Source: Maridesulfovibrio zosterae DSM 11974 (lineage in GTDB: Bacteria; Desulfobacterota; Desulfovibrionia; Desulfovibrionales; Desulfovibrionaceae). Taken from it: DNA of 64,000 nt. The DNA lies in NCBI RefSeq assembly GCF_000425265.1, contig NZ_AUDC01000010.1, forward strand, positions 1-64,000, written 5' to 3'. This document shows, in pieces, positions 54,047-62,998 of the stretch (position 1 is the first letter of the stretch; each line of letters starts with the position of its first letter). Position numbers and translations under genes: made by a program. Below the pieces are notes generated by a model. It had not been told where the DNA came from. It saw nothing but the letters and a program-made list of their open reading frames with translations, and did not search any database.

Positions 54047-56527
54047 TTAATTATCCTTGTTCATTGGACGGACGCCCCAAATACTTTTAGCGTAATCCAT
54101 TATAGCCCTGTCACTGGAGAACTTCCCAGAACCAGCTGTATTTAATATTGAACACTTTAGCCACTGCCTACGATCCAGCCAAAGCGAATCAACCTGATCC
54201 TGAGCATCAATGTAAGCTCTATAATCTGCGAGGACCATATATTGGTCACCATTGACGAAAAGAGAATCAAGAATCGGTCTGAAAATTTCGTGATCTCCTT
54301 CCGAGAAAGTACCATCACCTATATAGTGCAAGGCCTCTGCAAGATCTGCATCATCTGATGCTACTTGTGAAGGATCATATCCATTATACCTTCGTGCTTC
54401 AACATCATCGGCATCCATTCCGAATATAAACATATTATCACTGCCGACTTCTTCCATTATTTCAATATTAGCCCCGTCCATGGTTCCAATGGTAAGTGCT
54501 CCGTTAAGAGCAAACTTCATATTCCCTGTCCCCGAAGCCTCAGTCCCGGCGAGGGAAATCTGCTCTGAAAGATCAGTTGCCGGAATAATACGTTCAGCTT
54601 GTGAAACACGGTAGTCAGGCATAAATGCGATACGAAGTTTATGATTAACAGCAGGATCTGAATTAACAACCGCACCTACTGAGTTAATCAGCTTGATTAT
54701 TTTTTTTGCCAAAAGATAACCGGGAGCAGCTTTACCAGCAAAAATCTTAACTCTGGGAACTGCCACACTGGCAGGATCTTTTTTCAATCGACAATAAAGA
54801 GTTATCGCATGCAAAAGATTGAGTACCTGCCGCTTATACTCATGAATACGTTTCACCTGTACATCGTAAAGCCAGTCAGCCGGGAGATAAAGGCCATAAT
54901 CTTTGCGGGCGTACTCGACTAACTTTTTTTTCTCATGCAGTTTGCACTCATACCAGCGGTCCTGAAATTCATGATCGTCAGCCAAAGGCTCTAATTTTCT
55001 CAAAACAGATAAATCTGTTATCCAATCGGTTCCAATTTTTTCTGATATCAAATCAGAAAGGGATGGATTGCATTGCTTCAGCCATCTTCTAGGAGTGATA
55101 CCATTAGTGACTGAGGTAAATCTACCAGGATACATTTCCACAAAATCCTGAAAAATATTCTTTTTAATTAGCTCTCCATGTAATGCAGAAACTCCATTAA
55201 CAGTAAAGCTGCCCACAACAGCAAGCCAGGCCATCCGCACAACAGGAAACTCACCGTCCCCAACTATAGACATGCGTTTAAGTCGGTCCTCATCTCCTGG
55301 AAAACGACTTTTCACATCTTCGATAAAACGTCTGTTAATTTCAAAAATTATAGAGACATGCCGTGGAAGCACTCTGCGCATCATTTCAAGAGGCCATGTT
55401 TCAAGAGCTTCAGGCATTACGGTGTGATTTGTATAAGCAAAAGTCCTACGACAAATCCGCCATGCCTGATCCCAATTGAGCATATGATCATCGATAAGCA
55501 TACGCATAAGTTCAGGTATAGCTATCGCAGGATGTGTTTCATTAAGCTGCACCACAGCACGATTCGGCAGCTCAGAAAAATCAAGTTTGAGTTTTGCAAA
55601 CCGGCGCAACATATCTTGAATTGTTGCAGATACAAAGAAGTATTGCTGAACCAGACGCAGCTCACGTCCTTCACTCAATTTGTCACTAGGATAAAGGACC
55701 TTAGATATGGTCTCTGATCTGACAGCATCCTCCATCGAGCGAATATAATCTCCACTGTTAAACAGATCCAGATTGAATCTCCGGGCAGGCTGAGCTTCCC
55801 AAAGACGCATATTAATAACATTTCCATTTTTATATCCGGGAATGAGCATGTCTACCGGCATCGCCATAACTTTAGCTGTGTCTGCCCAGCGATGACGCTT
55901 TGAACCATCCTCATGCGTATACTGTTCCTCTCTACCATAAAGGCGCACCGTGAACATAAAACCACGCCTGCGAAACTCCCATGGATTGCCGTAGTGCAGC
56001 CAATCATCAGGCAACTCAACTTGTTCACCATTTTCAATTGCCTGTTTGAATATTCCATATTCATATCTTATTCCATACCCGTATCCTGAAATACCCAATG
56101 TCGCCATGGAATCAAGAAAACATGAGGCTAGACGTCCCAGTCCTCCATTACCTAGACCCGCGTCAACCTCTGCACTTTCTGCATCATCAAGAGTTGCCCC
56201 AAAATGAGTAAGAGCCTGTTCAGTCTCATTTTCTATACCAAGGCTTAGCACATTGCTGCCCAAAGATTTACCGACCAGAAATTCTAGAGAAAGATAATAA
56301 ACACTTTTGGCACTCTGATTGTAATATGAACGTTGAGTTTTTATCCAATTACCAACCAGTCGATCACGAATAGTATACGCCAGAGCCTGATATAGTGAAA
56401 AAATCTCTGACCGACTGTAGTCCCTGCCAAGATTTGAAAGATGATGGCGGCATATGCACTCAATCAAAGACTCAACATCCATTCCCCCCATCTGCTCAAG
56501 CAGTTCACTGGGATCTTTCTTAGCCAT
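54047..56527 (-). CDS. glgP: Glycogen/maltodextrin phosphorylase
   Basis: This enzyme releases glucose-1-phosphate from alpha-1,4-glucans using phosphate and pyridoxal phosphate. The 826-residue protein (E. coli GlgP 815) is a complete GT35 enzyme. The pyridoxal-phosphate lysine is in GTGNMKFALNGALTIG near residue 660. Other family motifs are GLGNGGLGRLASCFLDS, NETHPAIAIPELMR and TNHTVMPEALETW. GGGGATAAG precedes the ATG. No other glycogen genes are adjacent, which is normal in this group. Regulation cannot be read. Confidence 0.96.
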   Translation of the reverse strand: MAKKDPSELLEQMGGMDVESLIECICRHHLSNLGRDYSRSEIFSLYQALAYTIRDRLVGNWIKTQRSYYNQSAKSVYYLSLEFLVGKSLGSNVLSLGIENETEQALTHFGATLDDAESAEVDAGLGNGGLGRLASCFLDSMATLGISGYGYGIRYEYGIFKQAIENGEQVELPDDWLHYGNPWEFRRRGFMFTVRLYGREEQYTHEDGSKRHRWADTAKVMAMPVDMLIPGYKNGNVINMRLWEAQPARRFNLDLFNSGDYIRSMEDAVRSETISKVLYPSDKLSEGRELRLVQQYFFVSATIQDMLRRFAKLKLDFSELPNRAVVQLNETHPAIAIPELMRMLIDDHMLNWDQAWRICRRTFAYTNHTVMPEALETWPLEMMRRVLPRHVSIIFEINRRFIEDVKSRFPGDEDRLKRMSIVGDGEFPVVRMAWLAVVGSFTVNGVSALHGELIKKNIFQDFVEMYPGRFTSVTNGITPRRWLKQCNPSLSDLISEKIGTDWITDLSVLRKLEPLADDHEFQDRWYECKLHEKKKLVEYARKDYGLYLPADWLYDVQVKRIHEYKRQVLNLLHAITLYCRLKKDPASVAVPRVKIFAGKAAPGYLLAKKIIKLINSVGAVVNSDPAVNHKLRIAFMPDYRVSQAERIIPATDLSEQISLAGTEASGTGNMKFALNGALTIGTMDGANIEIMEEVGSDNMFIFGMDADDVEARRYNGYDPSQVASDDADLAEALHYIGDGTFSEGDHEIFRPILDSLFVNGDQYMVLADYRAYIDAQDQVDSLWLDRRQWLKCSILNTAGSGKFSSDRAIMDYAKSIWGVRPMNKDN

Positions 56528-57106
56528 AACTTATCCCCATTTTTTTCAATTGCTGCATTAAGAATAAATGCAAAAGTGAATTCCGGTGTTATCACCATTC
56601 CATTTTCACATGAGAATTTTTTATAATAGTCAGTTATAACCCAAGAAAATAAAAAATGTAATATAAACATTAACAAAACTGGACTAGGCATAATCTTGAT
56701 AAAAATATTATGTTATCTAATTGTATAAATACACTATTTAAAATTAAAGAAGGGACACCACTATATTACTTTTTTTAGCAGATAAAAATATGTCAACTAA
56801 ATCAGTACAACATGGGGATAATACACCTATATAAATTTATAATTCAAATTACGGCCCAACATGCTATCGTAGTATACGATGGTTATGTCTATTAAGAGGG
56901 AGAAGTTTTTCTATATTCTACTTCACCTTTATAGCAAGTTAATGCTAACAATACTCGATCTTGGACTAATCATTTATTTATAGCTGATACATGACATTTT
57001 ATCAGCAGGAGCACTTAGTTCCGCATTTAATGAAGTATTATCAAATTACAATGATAAACAAATTCATAACACACTAAATTCAGATTAATGACGAAAAGGA
57101 GGCATA
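56528..57106. other. Long AT-rich intergenic region, no gene found
   Basis: About 580 bases with no convincing ORF above 60 codons and no structured-RNA signal recognised; it lies between two divergent starts (glgP to the left and the MucR-like gene to the right), so both promoters must be here. The sequence is strongly AT-rich. The MucR-like gene has GGAGG 5 bases before its ATG. Confidence 0.5.
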
Positions 57107-57502
57107 ATGGAAGACCATTTAAAAGAAGCACTTGAAATAGTAAAAGCACAAGCCAGTGTAAGAACCATGACTGAGGAAGAAATAACCTCTATGGTTCAAA
57201 AACTAGCATCCGGTATTCAAAAAATAAGAGAGGAAATGAATAATCCAGGAGCAAACGCCCCGGTTCCTCCAGTTGATCCACAAAAAGCTATTAGAGAAAA
57301 ATCAATCATCTGCCTTGAATCCGGCAAATCTTTTAAGGTCCTAACCAAAAGACATCTTGCAAAATACGACCTTACCCCTGATGAATATCGCGAAAAATGG
57401 GGTTATGCCAAAAAAACACCTTTGGTCTGTAAGTCGCTGCAACGTGAACGCCGCAAAAAGATGAAAGAAATGAAACTATGGGAAAAACGTAAAAAACAAT
57501 AA
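57107..57502 (+). CDS. MucR/Ros-type transcriptional regulator with altered zinc ligands
   Basis: The 131-residue protein has the MucR-type N-terminus and C-terminal DNA-binding block. Normally the zinc finger reads CLECGK...H...H. Here it is CLESGKSFKVLTKRHLAKY (about 68-86), so the second cysteine is serine and the last histidine is tyrosine, while the downstream TPDEYREKWGYAKKTPLV block is intact. Zinc binding is likely lost or different. MucR proteins act as H-NS-like silencers of surface and motility genes. The basic tail (KSLQRERRKKMKEMK) fits DNA binding. A clear GGAGG precedes it. Confidence 0.85.
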   Translation: MEDHLKEALEIVKAQASVRTMTEEEITSMVQKLASGIQKIREEMNNPGANAPVPPVDPQKAIREKSIICLESGKSFKVLTKRHLAKYDLTPDEYREKWGYAKKTPLVCKSLQRERRKKMKEMKLWEKRKKQ

Positions 57503-57570
57503 AAATATTGTATCATTATATCTACCTGAACTCGCATTTCATATATGACTTAATCCCTGTTCAAACAAAA

Positions 57571-57600
57571 AGCCCGGAAACATGTAAAATGATCCGGGCT
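57571..57600. terminator. Bidirectional terminator between mucR-like and motB genes
   Basis: AGCCCGGA (57571-57578) pairs with TCCGGGCT (57593-57600) around a 14-base loop, with A residues before it and TTTTTT after it. It serves both convergent genes. Confidence 0.88.
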
Positions 57601-57625
57601 TTTTTGAACTCAAATTTATATAATT

Positions 57626-58378
57626 CTACCACTTGTCGGATGGAGGCTGATAATAAAACTCAACTCTGCGATTAATAGCCCTGTTCCTATTTGATGTATT
57701 GGGCACAAGCGGTTTTGTCCCTGCGTATCCTACCGCCTTCATTCTATGAGACGAGACTCCTGATTTCTTCAAAATATAACGCAGACATGAAGCAGCTCGT
57801 GCAGCAGACAGCTCCCAATTCGAGCTATATATATTATTGTTGGTTGCACGATCATCAGTATGTCCTCTTACCACAAGATTAAATTTTTTCTTCTTCATAA
57901 TGCTTGCTACTTTATCAAGCAAATGAGCTGATTGCGGATTAATATCAGCAGTTCCAGGTTTAAAAATAGCTCTGGAAGGAACCCTGACTAAAACCCCCTG
58001 CTGGTCACTATTAACAGCCATAAGCTTTTGAACTTTACCGGCAGTTATAAAAGCACGAATATCGACTTCAAGAGCTTTCAAATCTTTTTTAGCTTTAGCT
58101 TTTACTGATGACTCTGCATAAGGACTACTAGAAAAAGCCATATTTTTTGCGCCCTTGTCTTCAAACTGAACACCAAAAGCTTCACGCATAGAACCTTTCA
58201 TACTCTCAAAGTTAGCAATATCCTGATTAGAAAAAGAGAGCAGCAAAACAAAAAAACAAAGAAGCAAAGTAACCATATCGGCAAATGTAGCCATCCAAGG
58301 AGGAAGTCCTTCTTCCGGCGGTGGCTCTGAGGGAGGTTTTCCTACGACATATATAATCTCTTCTTTTTTCTTTGCCAC
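57626..58378 (-). CDS. Second MotB-type stator protein, without an adjacent motA
   Basis: The 250-residue protein has one membrane helix with the conserved aspartate D34 (TFADMVTLLL) and a C-terminal OmpA-like domain (VVRGHTDDRA, NWELSAARAASCL, NRRVEFYYQ). About 30 residues around its membrane helix are nearly identical to the motB at 8997-9743, so the two are paralogues. It starts with GTG. No motA is nearby. It might replace MotB in an alternative stator using the same MotA, or serve another MotA elsewhere. Confidence 0.9.
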   Translation of the reverse strand: MAKKKEEIIYVVGKPPSEPPPEEGLPPWMATFADMVTLLLCFFVLLLSFSNQDIANFESMKGSMREAFGVQFEDKGAKNMAFSSSPYAESSVKAKAKKDLKALEVDIRAFITAGKVQKLMAVNSDQQGVLVRVPSRAIFKPGTADINPQSAHLLDKVASIMKKKKFNLVVRGHTDDRATNNNIYSSNWELSAARAASCLRYILKKSGVSSHRMKAVGYAGTKPLVPNTSNRNRAINRRVEFYYQPPSDKW

Positions 58379-58458
58379 TGATAACTCTCTGAAAAAACTT
58401 AAAACTATTACTTAATAATCCCAAAATGTCCTACAGCTGTAAAAAAATACAGCTCCCC

Positions 58459-58827
58459 TTACGCAAGCATTCTCCGAATCTCATTAATCATAACGTCAGA
58501 CGAGGGTAATGGTTTCAAAAAAACCAAATTTGAAACATTGTCAACTGGAGCCAGATTAACCGGTATGCTGAACTCTGGAGATCCAGTATAGATAATAAAT
58601 TTTATTTCCGGCCATTTAACACTGGCGGAATCAATGAAATCAGTCCCATTCATTCCCGGCAAACGCAAATCGACAATAACCATATCAACCTGCTTCTTAT
58701 CTAGAAAATCCAATGCGGCTTCCGAACTTTCTGCCTCAAAAACGTCAAAATCCTCGTCCTCAAGACTGATAACTAAACTCTCTCTGACATGAATATCATC
58801 GTCCAAAACTAGAATTGAATGATTCAT
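58459..58827 (-). CDS. Single-domain response regulator
   Basis: The 122-residue protein is a lone receiver domain with the acid pair DDD (near 9-11), the phosphoacceptor aspartate in VDLRLPGMNG and the lysine in LKPLP. No output domain follows, so it probably passes phosphate on or acts by protein contact. The start at 58827 (AAGGTG 7 bases upstream) lies 12 bases after the kinase stop; the pair is clearly an operon and likely a cognate pair. Confidence 0.9.
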   Translation of the reverse strand: MNHSILVLDDDIHVRESLVISLEDEDFDVFEAESSEAALDFLDKKQVDMVIVDLRLPGMNGTDFIDSASVKWPEIKFIIYTGSPEFSIPVNLAPVDNVSNLVFLKPLPSSDVMINEIRRMLA

Positions 58828-58838
58828 GAGCGTCACCT

Positions 58839-60641
58839 TTAACATGAAATTGGAATTCTAACACCAAATCTGGTCCAGCTCCCCGGGACAGAATCAACAT
58901 CCATTATCCCGTTATGCTGATCTGCTATAATAAAATATGATACAGACAGCCCTAACCCTGTGCCATGTCCAACACCTTTAGTCGAGTAAAAAGGTTCAAA
59001 GACTCTATTGCGAATATCTTCTGGAATACCGGGACCGTTGTCTTCAACTTCTATACACGCCATATCATCATCACGCTTAAGTCTCAGAATGAAACACGGC
59101 CCTCCCTCATCATATTCTTTTTCATTCATGGCCTGCGCTCCGTTTTTCAACAAATTAAGTAAAACCTGTTGAATCTCATTTTCTTCACAATACACACTTG
59201 GCAGCTCGTCACTATACTCTTTCACAATTCCTATTTTTCTAAAATCATATTCTTTCTTGAGATCGTAATCGTTTGCCGCAAGCTCAATAGTATTATCCAT
59301 CAATTTTGCAAGATCACATTCACTGAATCTTTTATCACTTTTACGGCTGAACCGTAGCATATTACTTACAATCTTTGCTGCCCGGTTGCAAGATTCAGCA
59401 ATTCCTTCCAACATTCTGGGAATATCTCTCTTAGACAAATAGTTCCGCATTCTTTCCAAAGAAATATCACATTCGGAAGCCGTTTCAGTATTCTGCCTAA
59501 GATCCTTATAAATCCGATTTTTAATATTCTGTGTATTTCCAGCAATTGCTGCCAACGGATTATTAATCTCATGCGCCATTCCTGCAGCGAGCCCACCAAC
59601 AGACATCATTTTTTCAGTCTGGATCATCATCTGCTCAAGATTAAACTGCTCAGTAACATCATCAACCTGAATTACTGCGCCTTCTACCCCATTAGCAATT
59701 AAAGGAAAAATAGTTATATCTTCATAGCAAAGGCCATCTTCACACTTGCGAGGTTTCCGCAATTCATACTGGGCCTTGCGAGTTCTAACACTTTCTCTAA
59801 CCTTGTCCATTTCCATAACCATTCTCGGAAACACATCAGACAAATTCTGCCCAATAGCATCATTGGTCGTAATACCTGTATCTTCTTGAGCACTCATATT
59901 CCACTGGGTGACACGCCCATGAGGATCCACGCCAACAATAATAGAAGGCATTGAATCAATAATATTTGATAGATAGTTGCGCAGCCTATTGAGCTCTTTT
60001 TCCCTGCTATATTCCTCTGTAACATCTCTGAAAACAAGGACAACACCAGCAATATCCCCATCTTCGGTTATTATGGGCGAAGCCGAGTCAGAAATCTGAA
60101 ACTCTTCTCCGGATCTGGAGATCAAAACAGTATGATTTGAAAGTCCAACTGTTTTGCGGGTTCTTAAAACTTTATCAACAGGACTCTCGCATCCTTCTCT
60201 TGTTTGGGCATTAATTATTTTAAAGATTTCAGGTAAAGAGACCCCGATAGCGTCTTTCACACTCCATCCTGTAAGTCTCTCAGCCACAGGATTCATTCTT
60301 GTAATTCTCCCGTCTGCATTAGTGGCAACAACAGCATCACCAATTGATTTAAAAGTGATTCTTAAATCATTTTCACTCTCACGGGATTTCTTTTCTGAAA
60401 GAGCTAGTTTCCCGTAAAGATGGGAGACAATTCCTCCACTGACCAATAGAGAACTGACAAGAATAATGCGCATTAACATTTCGTGTGGGCGGTATAAAGG
60501 AAACAGGATCTCTAGAAATGAACTCAAGGCATGATTAAACCAGAGAAACTCCAAAAAACTCTCTGCAATCCAAACAAAGAAAGCCCCGAGAACAAAAGTA
60601 AGAAGCATAATGTTACCAGCTGAAATTCCATTATTCTTCAT
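58839..60641 (-). CDS. PAS-PAS sensor histidine kinase
   Basis: The 600-residue kinase has N-terminal membrane helices (about 10-30 and 54-74), PAS domains at about 95-208 and 220-335, and a histidine kinase core with H357 in GMAHEINNPL. The G boxes are DNGPGIP and GTGLGL. The first PAS is followed by an FRDVTEEYSRE segment. Its ATG overlaps the stop of the upstream MASE1-like gene by ATGA, so the two are translationally coupled. It is followed directly by the receiver gene. Confidence 0.9.
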   Translation of the reverse strand: MKNNGISAGNIMLLTFVLGAFFVWIAESFLEFLWFNHALSSFLEILFPLYRPHEMLMRIILVSSLLVSGGIVSHLYGKLALSEKKSRESENDLRITFKSIGDAVVATNADGRITRMNPVAERLTGWSVKDAIGVSLPEIFKIINAQTREGCESPVDKVLRTRKTVGLSNHTVLISRSGEEFQISDSASPIITEDGDIAGVVLVFRDVTEEYSREKELNRLRNYLSNIIDSMPSIIVGVDPHGRVTQWNMSAQEDTGITTNDAIGQNLSDVFPRMVMEMDKVRESVRTRKAQYELRKPRKCEDGLCYEDITIFPLIANGVEGAVIQVDDVTEQFNLEQMMIQTEKMMSVGGLAAGMAHEINNPLAAIAGNTQNIKNRIYKDLRQNTETASECDISLERMRNYLSKRDIPRMLEGIAESCNRAAKIVSNMLRFSRKSDKRFSECDLAKLMDNTIELAANDYDLKKEYDFRKIGIVKEYSDELPSVYCEENEIQQVLLNLLKNGAQAMNEKEYDEGGPCFILRLKRDDDMACIEVEDNGPGIPEDIRNRVFEPFYSTKGVGHGTGLGLSVSYFIIADQHNGIMDVDSVPGSWTRFGVRIPISC

Positions 60642-61180
60642 TTTTCCGTCCTATCCCTGATCCATACCAGAAACGGCAGACCTAAGAGCATCGTCCCTAC
60701 TGCATAAGACATAGCCCACCGGACTAATGAAATTACAAATACCCCCTCTGGCAAAAGACCTAAAATATACTTGCTACCAATTCCGCCACAGGCACTTAAG
60801 AATGAGACAATGCAAACTCCTACCCAAAAAACGTAAGCGACATCACTGATATTTCTTATGCAAAGCCGCACTGACACCCTTTTCCGAATCAAATATGCTC
60901 CCAATACAGGGGCAAGACTATTCATCACAGAAATACATAATGCAAACAGCATAGATGCATCTAGAATAAAGTGGTTGGCAAAAAAAGTTCCAAGGGCAAT
61001 TCCAGGACCTATTTCAGCTTTCCAGTAAAAAGCAGCTACAAAAGCTACTCCTGCAGCAGGCCATATAGGCATAGGTAACACGCCGACCTCTCTAAAAATA
61101 AGCCAGTTTAAATATGAAATACCCCAATAAAGAAATGCGACAAGAGCGTTGCGTGATGAAATTTTAATAATATTCCCCAT
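60638..61180 (-). CDS. Stand-alone MASE1-like sensor membrane protein
   Basis: The 180-residue protein is all membrane helices, with motif PIWPAAGVAFVAAFYW, then PGIALGTFFANH and a final LGLPFLVW, like the MASE1 sensor domain. MASE1 is usually about 290 residues and fused to a kinase or GGDEF domain. Here it is short and separate, and its stop overlaps the kinase start by ATGA. It probably senses a signal for that kinase by membrane contact. GGAG lies before the ATG. Confidence 0.78.
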   Translation of the reverse strand: MGNIIKISSRNALVAFLYWGISYLNWLIFREVGVLPMPIWPAAGVAFVAAFYWKAEIGPGIALGTFFANHFILDASMLFALCISVMNSLAPVLGAYLIRKRVSVRLCIRNISDVAYVFWVGVCIVSFLSACGGIGSKYILGLLPEGVFVISLVRWAMSYAVGTMLLGLPFLVWIRDRTEK

Positions 61181-61414
61181 AACCTACTCCGGTGAATCTT
61201 ACTTTAAGATCCTCATACTAATTATTAGACTGCAACAACACATAGATACATTCCGCTATATACACTGACTGTATTTTTACATTACTCTTAATTACACCTT
61301 AAAACGGTTAAGCACTAAATATTAATATCAGCTCTTCATAATACAATAAAAGAGACCAAATTTCATCAGCAATTTTAGAAAAAATGTAAACAAAGGTAAG
61401 TACTGTTTTTTAAT

Positions 61415-61448
61415 AAAAAAAGGGAGTAAAGGTCACCCCCTTACTCCC
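61415..61448 (-). terminator. Terminator of ald
   Basis: GGGAGTAA (61422-61429) pairs with TTACTCCC (61441-61448) around an 11-base loop; on the minus strand it is followed by TTTTTTT (61415-61421). It lies 26 bases after the ald stop. Confidence 0.88.
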
Positions 61449-61474
61449 TTACAGAATATATATTTTACTTTAGG

Positions 61475-62581
61475 CTAAGCTAATGCTTCGTCCGGAGTAA
61501 TTGTTTCAAGTCCAAAAGCTTCACCAACAGCTGCAAAAGTCAGCTTTCCATTAATCGTGTTTAATCCAAGTTTAAGCGAATTATTTTCACGCAGAGCATC
61601 AAGCCCCTTATCTGCAAGCTGTAAAGCATAAGGCAGAGTTTGGTTGACAAGTGCAAATGTAGAAGTTCTGGGAACAGCTCCGGGCATGTTAGCAACACCG
61701 TAATGAACAACTCCGTCGACCTCATAAGTAGGATCGGTATGAGTTGTAGGTTTAATTGTTTCAACACATCCGCCCTGGTCAACAGCAACGTCTACAATAA
61801 CGGCACCTTCTTTCATAGTAGAAAGCATATCTCGAGTAATCAGATTAGGAGCTTTTGCTCCGGGAATAAGAACTGCGCCGACAACAAGGTCAGCAGTAGT
61901 CACTGCAGCACGGATGTTAGGTTCGGTTGAAGTCATTGTACTGATTCTACCACCAAAAATATCATCAAGATACTGCAGACGTGCGTGGCTTACGTCAAAA
62001 ATAGTTACTCTTGCCCCCATACCTGCAGCAATTTTAGCAGCGTTGGTACCAACAACACCACCACCGATAACCATAACATTTGCTGGAGCAACACCGGGCA
62101 CACCGCCAAGCAATACCCCACGTCCACCTTTTGGTTTTTCTAGATGAAGCGCGCCTTCCTGAGCTGCCATACGTCCGGCTACTTCACTCATGGGAGTAAG
62201 CAGAGGAAGGGCTCCGTCAGGAAGCTGAACAGTTTCATAGGCAATACCGGTTGTTCCAGAGGCAAGTAAAGCATCAGTGAGGGCTTTATCAGCAGCAAGA
62301 TGCAAATAGGTAAAAAGCAGGAGATCGTCACGAAGGTATTTATACTCTGAAGCAATAGGTTCTTTGACCTTGATAACCATTTCAGCAGACCATGCTTCAT
62401 CAACAGTTACCATTCTGGCTCCAGCTGCGATATATTCATCATCAGAAAGGCCTGAGCCAATACCGGCACCTTCTTCAACCACAACAGCATGACCACGGCG
62501 TACGAGTGTTTCAACAGCTCCAGGGGTCATAGCAACCCTGTTCTCCATGATTTTAATCTCTTTTGGGATACCGATCAGCAT
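61475..62581 (-). CDS. ald: Alanine dehydrogenase
   Basis: It interconverts L-alanine and pyruvate plus ammonia with NAD. The 368-residue protein matches the family length. The N-terminal block MLIGIPKEIKIMENRVAMTPG, the catalytic-lysine region VIKVKEPI (K about 74) and the Rossmann motif VIGGGVVGTNAAKIAAGMGA (about 172-191) are present. A later GVANMPGAVPRTST element is conserved in alanine dehydrogenases. AGGAG lies upstream. In sulfate reducers it supports alanine use or ammonium assimilation. Confidence 0.96.
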   Translation of the reverse strand: MLIGIPKEIKIMENRVAMTPGAVETLVRRGHAVVVEEGAGIGSGLSDDEYIAAGARMVTVDEAWSAEMVIKVKEPIASEYKYLRDDLLLFTYLHLAADKALTDALLASGTTGIAYETVQLPDGALPLLTPMSEVAGRMAAQEGALHLEKPKGGRGVLLGGVPGVAPANVMVIGGGVVGTNAAKIAAGMGARVTIFDVSHARLQYLDDIFGGRISTMTSTEPNIRAAVTTADLVVGAVLIPGAKAPNLITRDMLSTMKEGAVIVDVAVDQGGCVETIKPTTHTDPTYEVDGVVHYGVANMPGAVPRTSTFALVNQTLPYALQLADKGLDALRENNSLKLGLNTINGKLTFAAVGEAFGLETITPDEALA

Positions 62582-62998
62582 GTTATCAACTCCTGCAAAT
62601 AAAAAAGTTATGGAATGATTTAATGTAACAGGCTAATATAGACAACCTGTCAACACCTACACCGTCTCTGTATAAACATTGTTCAATATAAAAAAGAGCA
62701 AATGAAAAACTATGAAAGAGCAACTGCAAACTTCCAAGTCTAAACAATATCTTTATTGACTCAGTGTTTATGTGTAAACCAATTCTTAAACATAAAGAAT
62801 ATGGGAATACTAAAGAGCAACCAGCTATTCTTTCTTAGGAAGTAGATAACAATCTATCCCGGCAGGTGCTTTTTTGGCAATCCAGAATTGCGAATAATGT
62901 ACAATTACAAAAATGATTAAAAACTTTTTTTCTGTTTTTTTACATTATTCAGAAGCATATAAGGTGATAATATGCCTTAGCCGTAGAGGGTTCAGTAA
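62582..62998. other. AT-rich intergenic region between divergent ald and receiver gene
   Basis: It holds the promoters of both genes; I see no small gene. A TTGACA (62648-62653) on the minus strand fits an ald promoter. Confidence 0.4.
62625..62653 (-). promoter_or_regulatory. Possible ald promoter
   Basis: TTGACA (62648-62653) and a weak TGTTAC (62625-62630) are 17 bases apart on the minus strand. ACAGG and CCTGT also form an inverted repeat across the spacer, a possible operator. Confidence 0.3.

Noticed and set aside
60638-60641. Frameshift as an explanation for the separate MASE1 and kinase genes
   Set aside because: The stop and start overlap as ATGA with a normal start codon, a common arrangement for coupled genes; the kinase has its own membrane helices.
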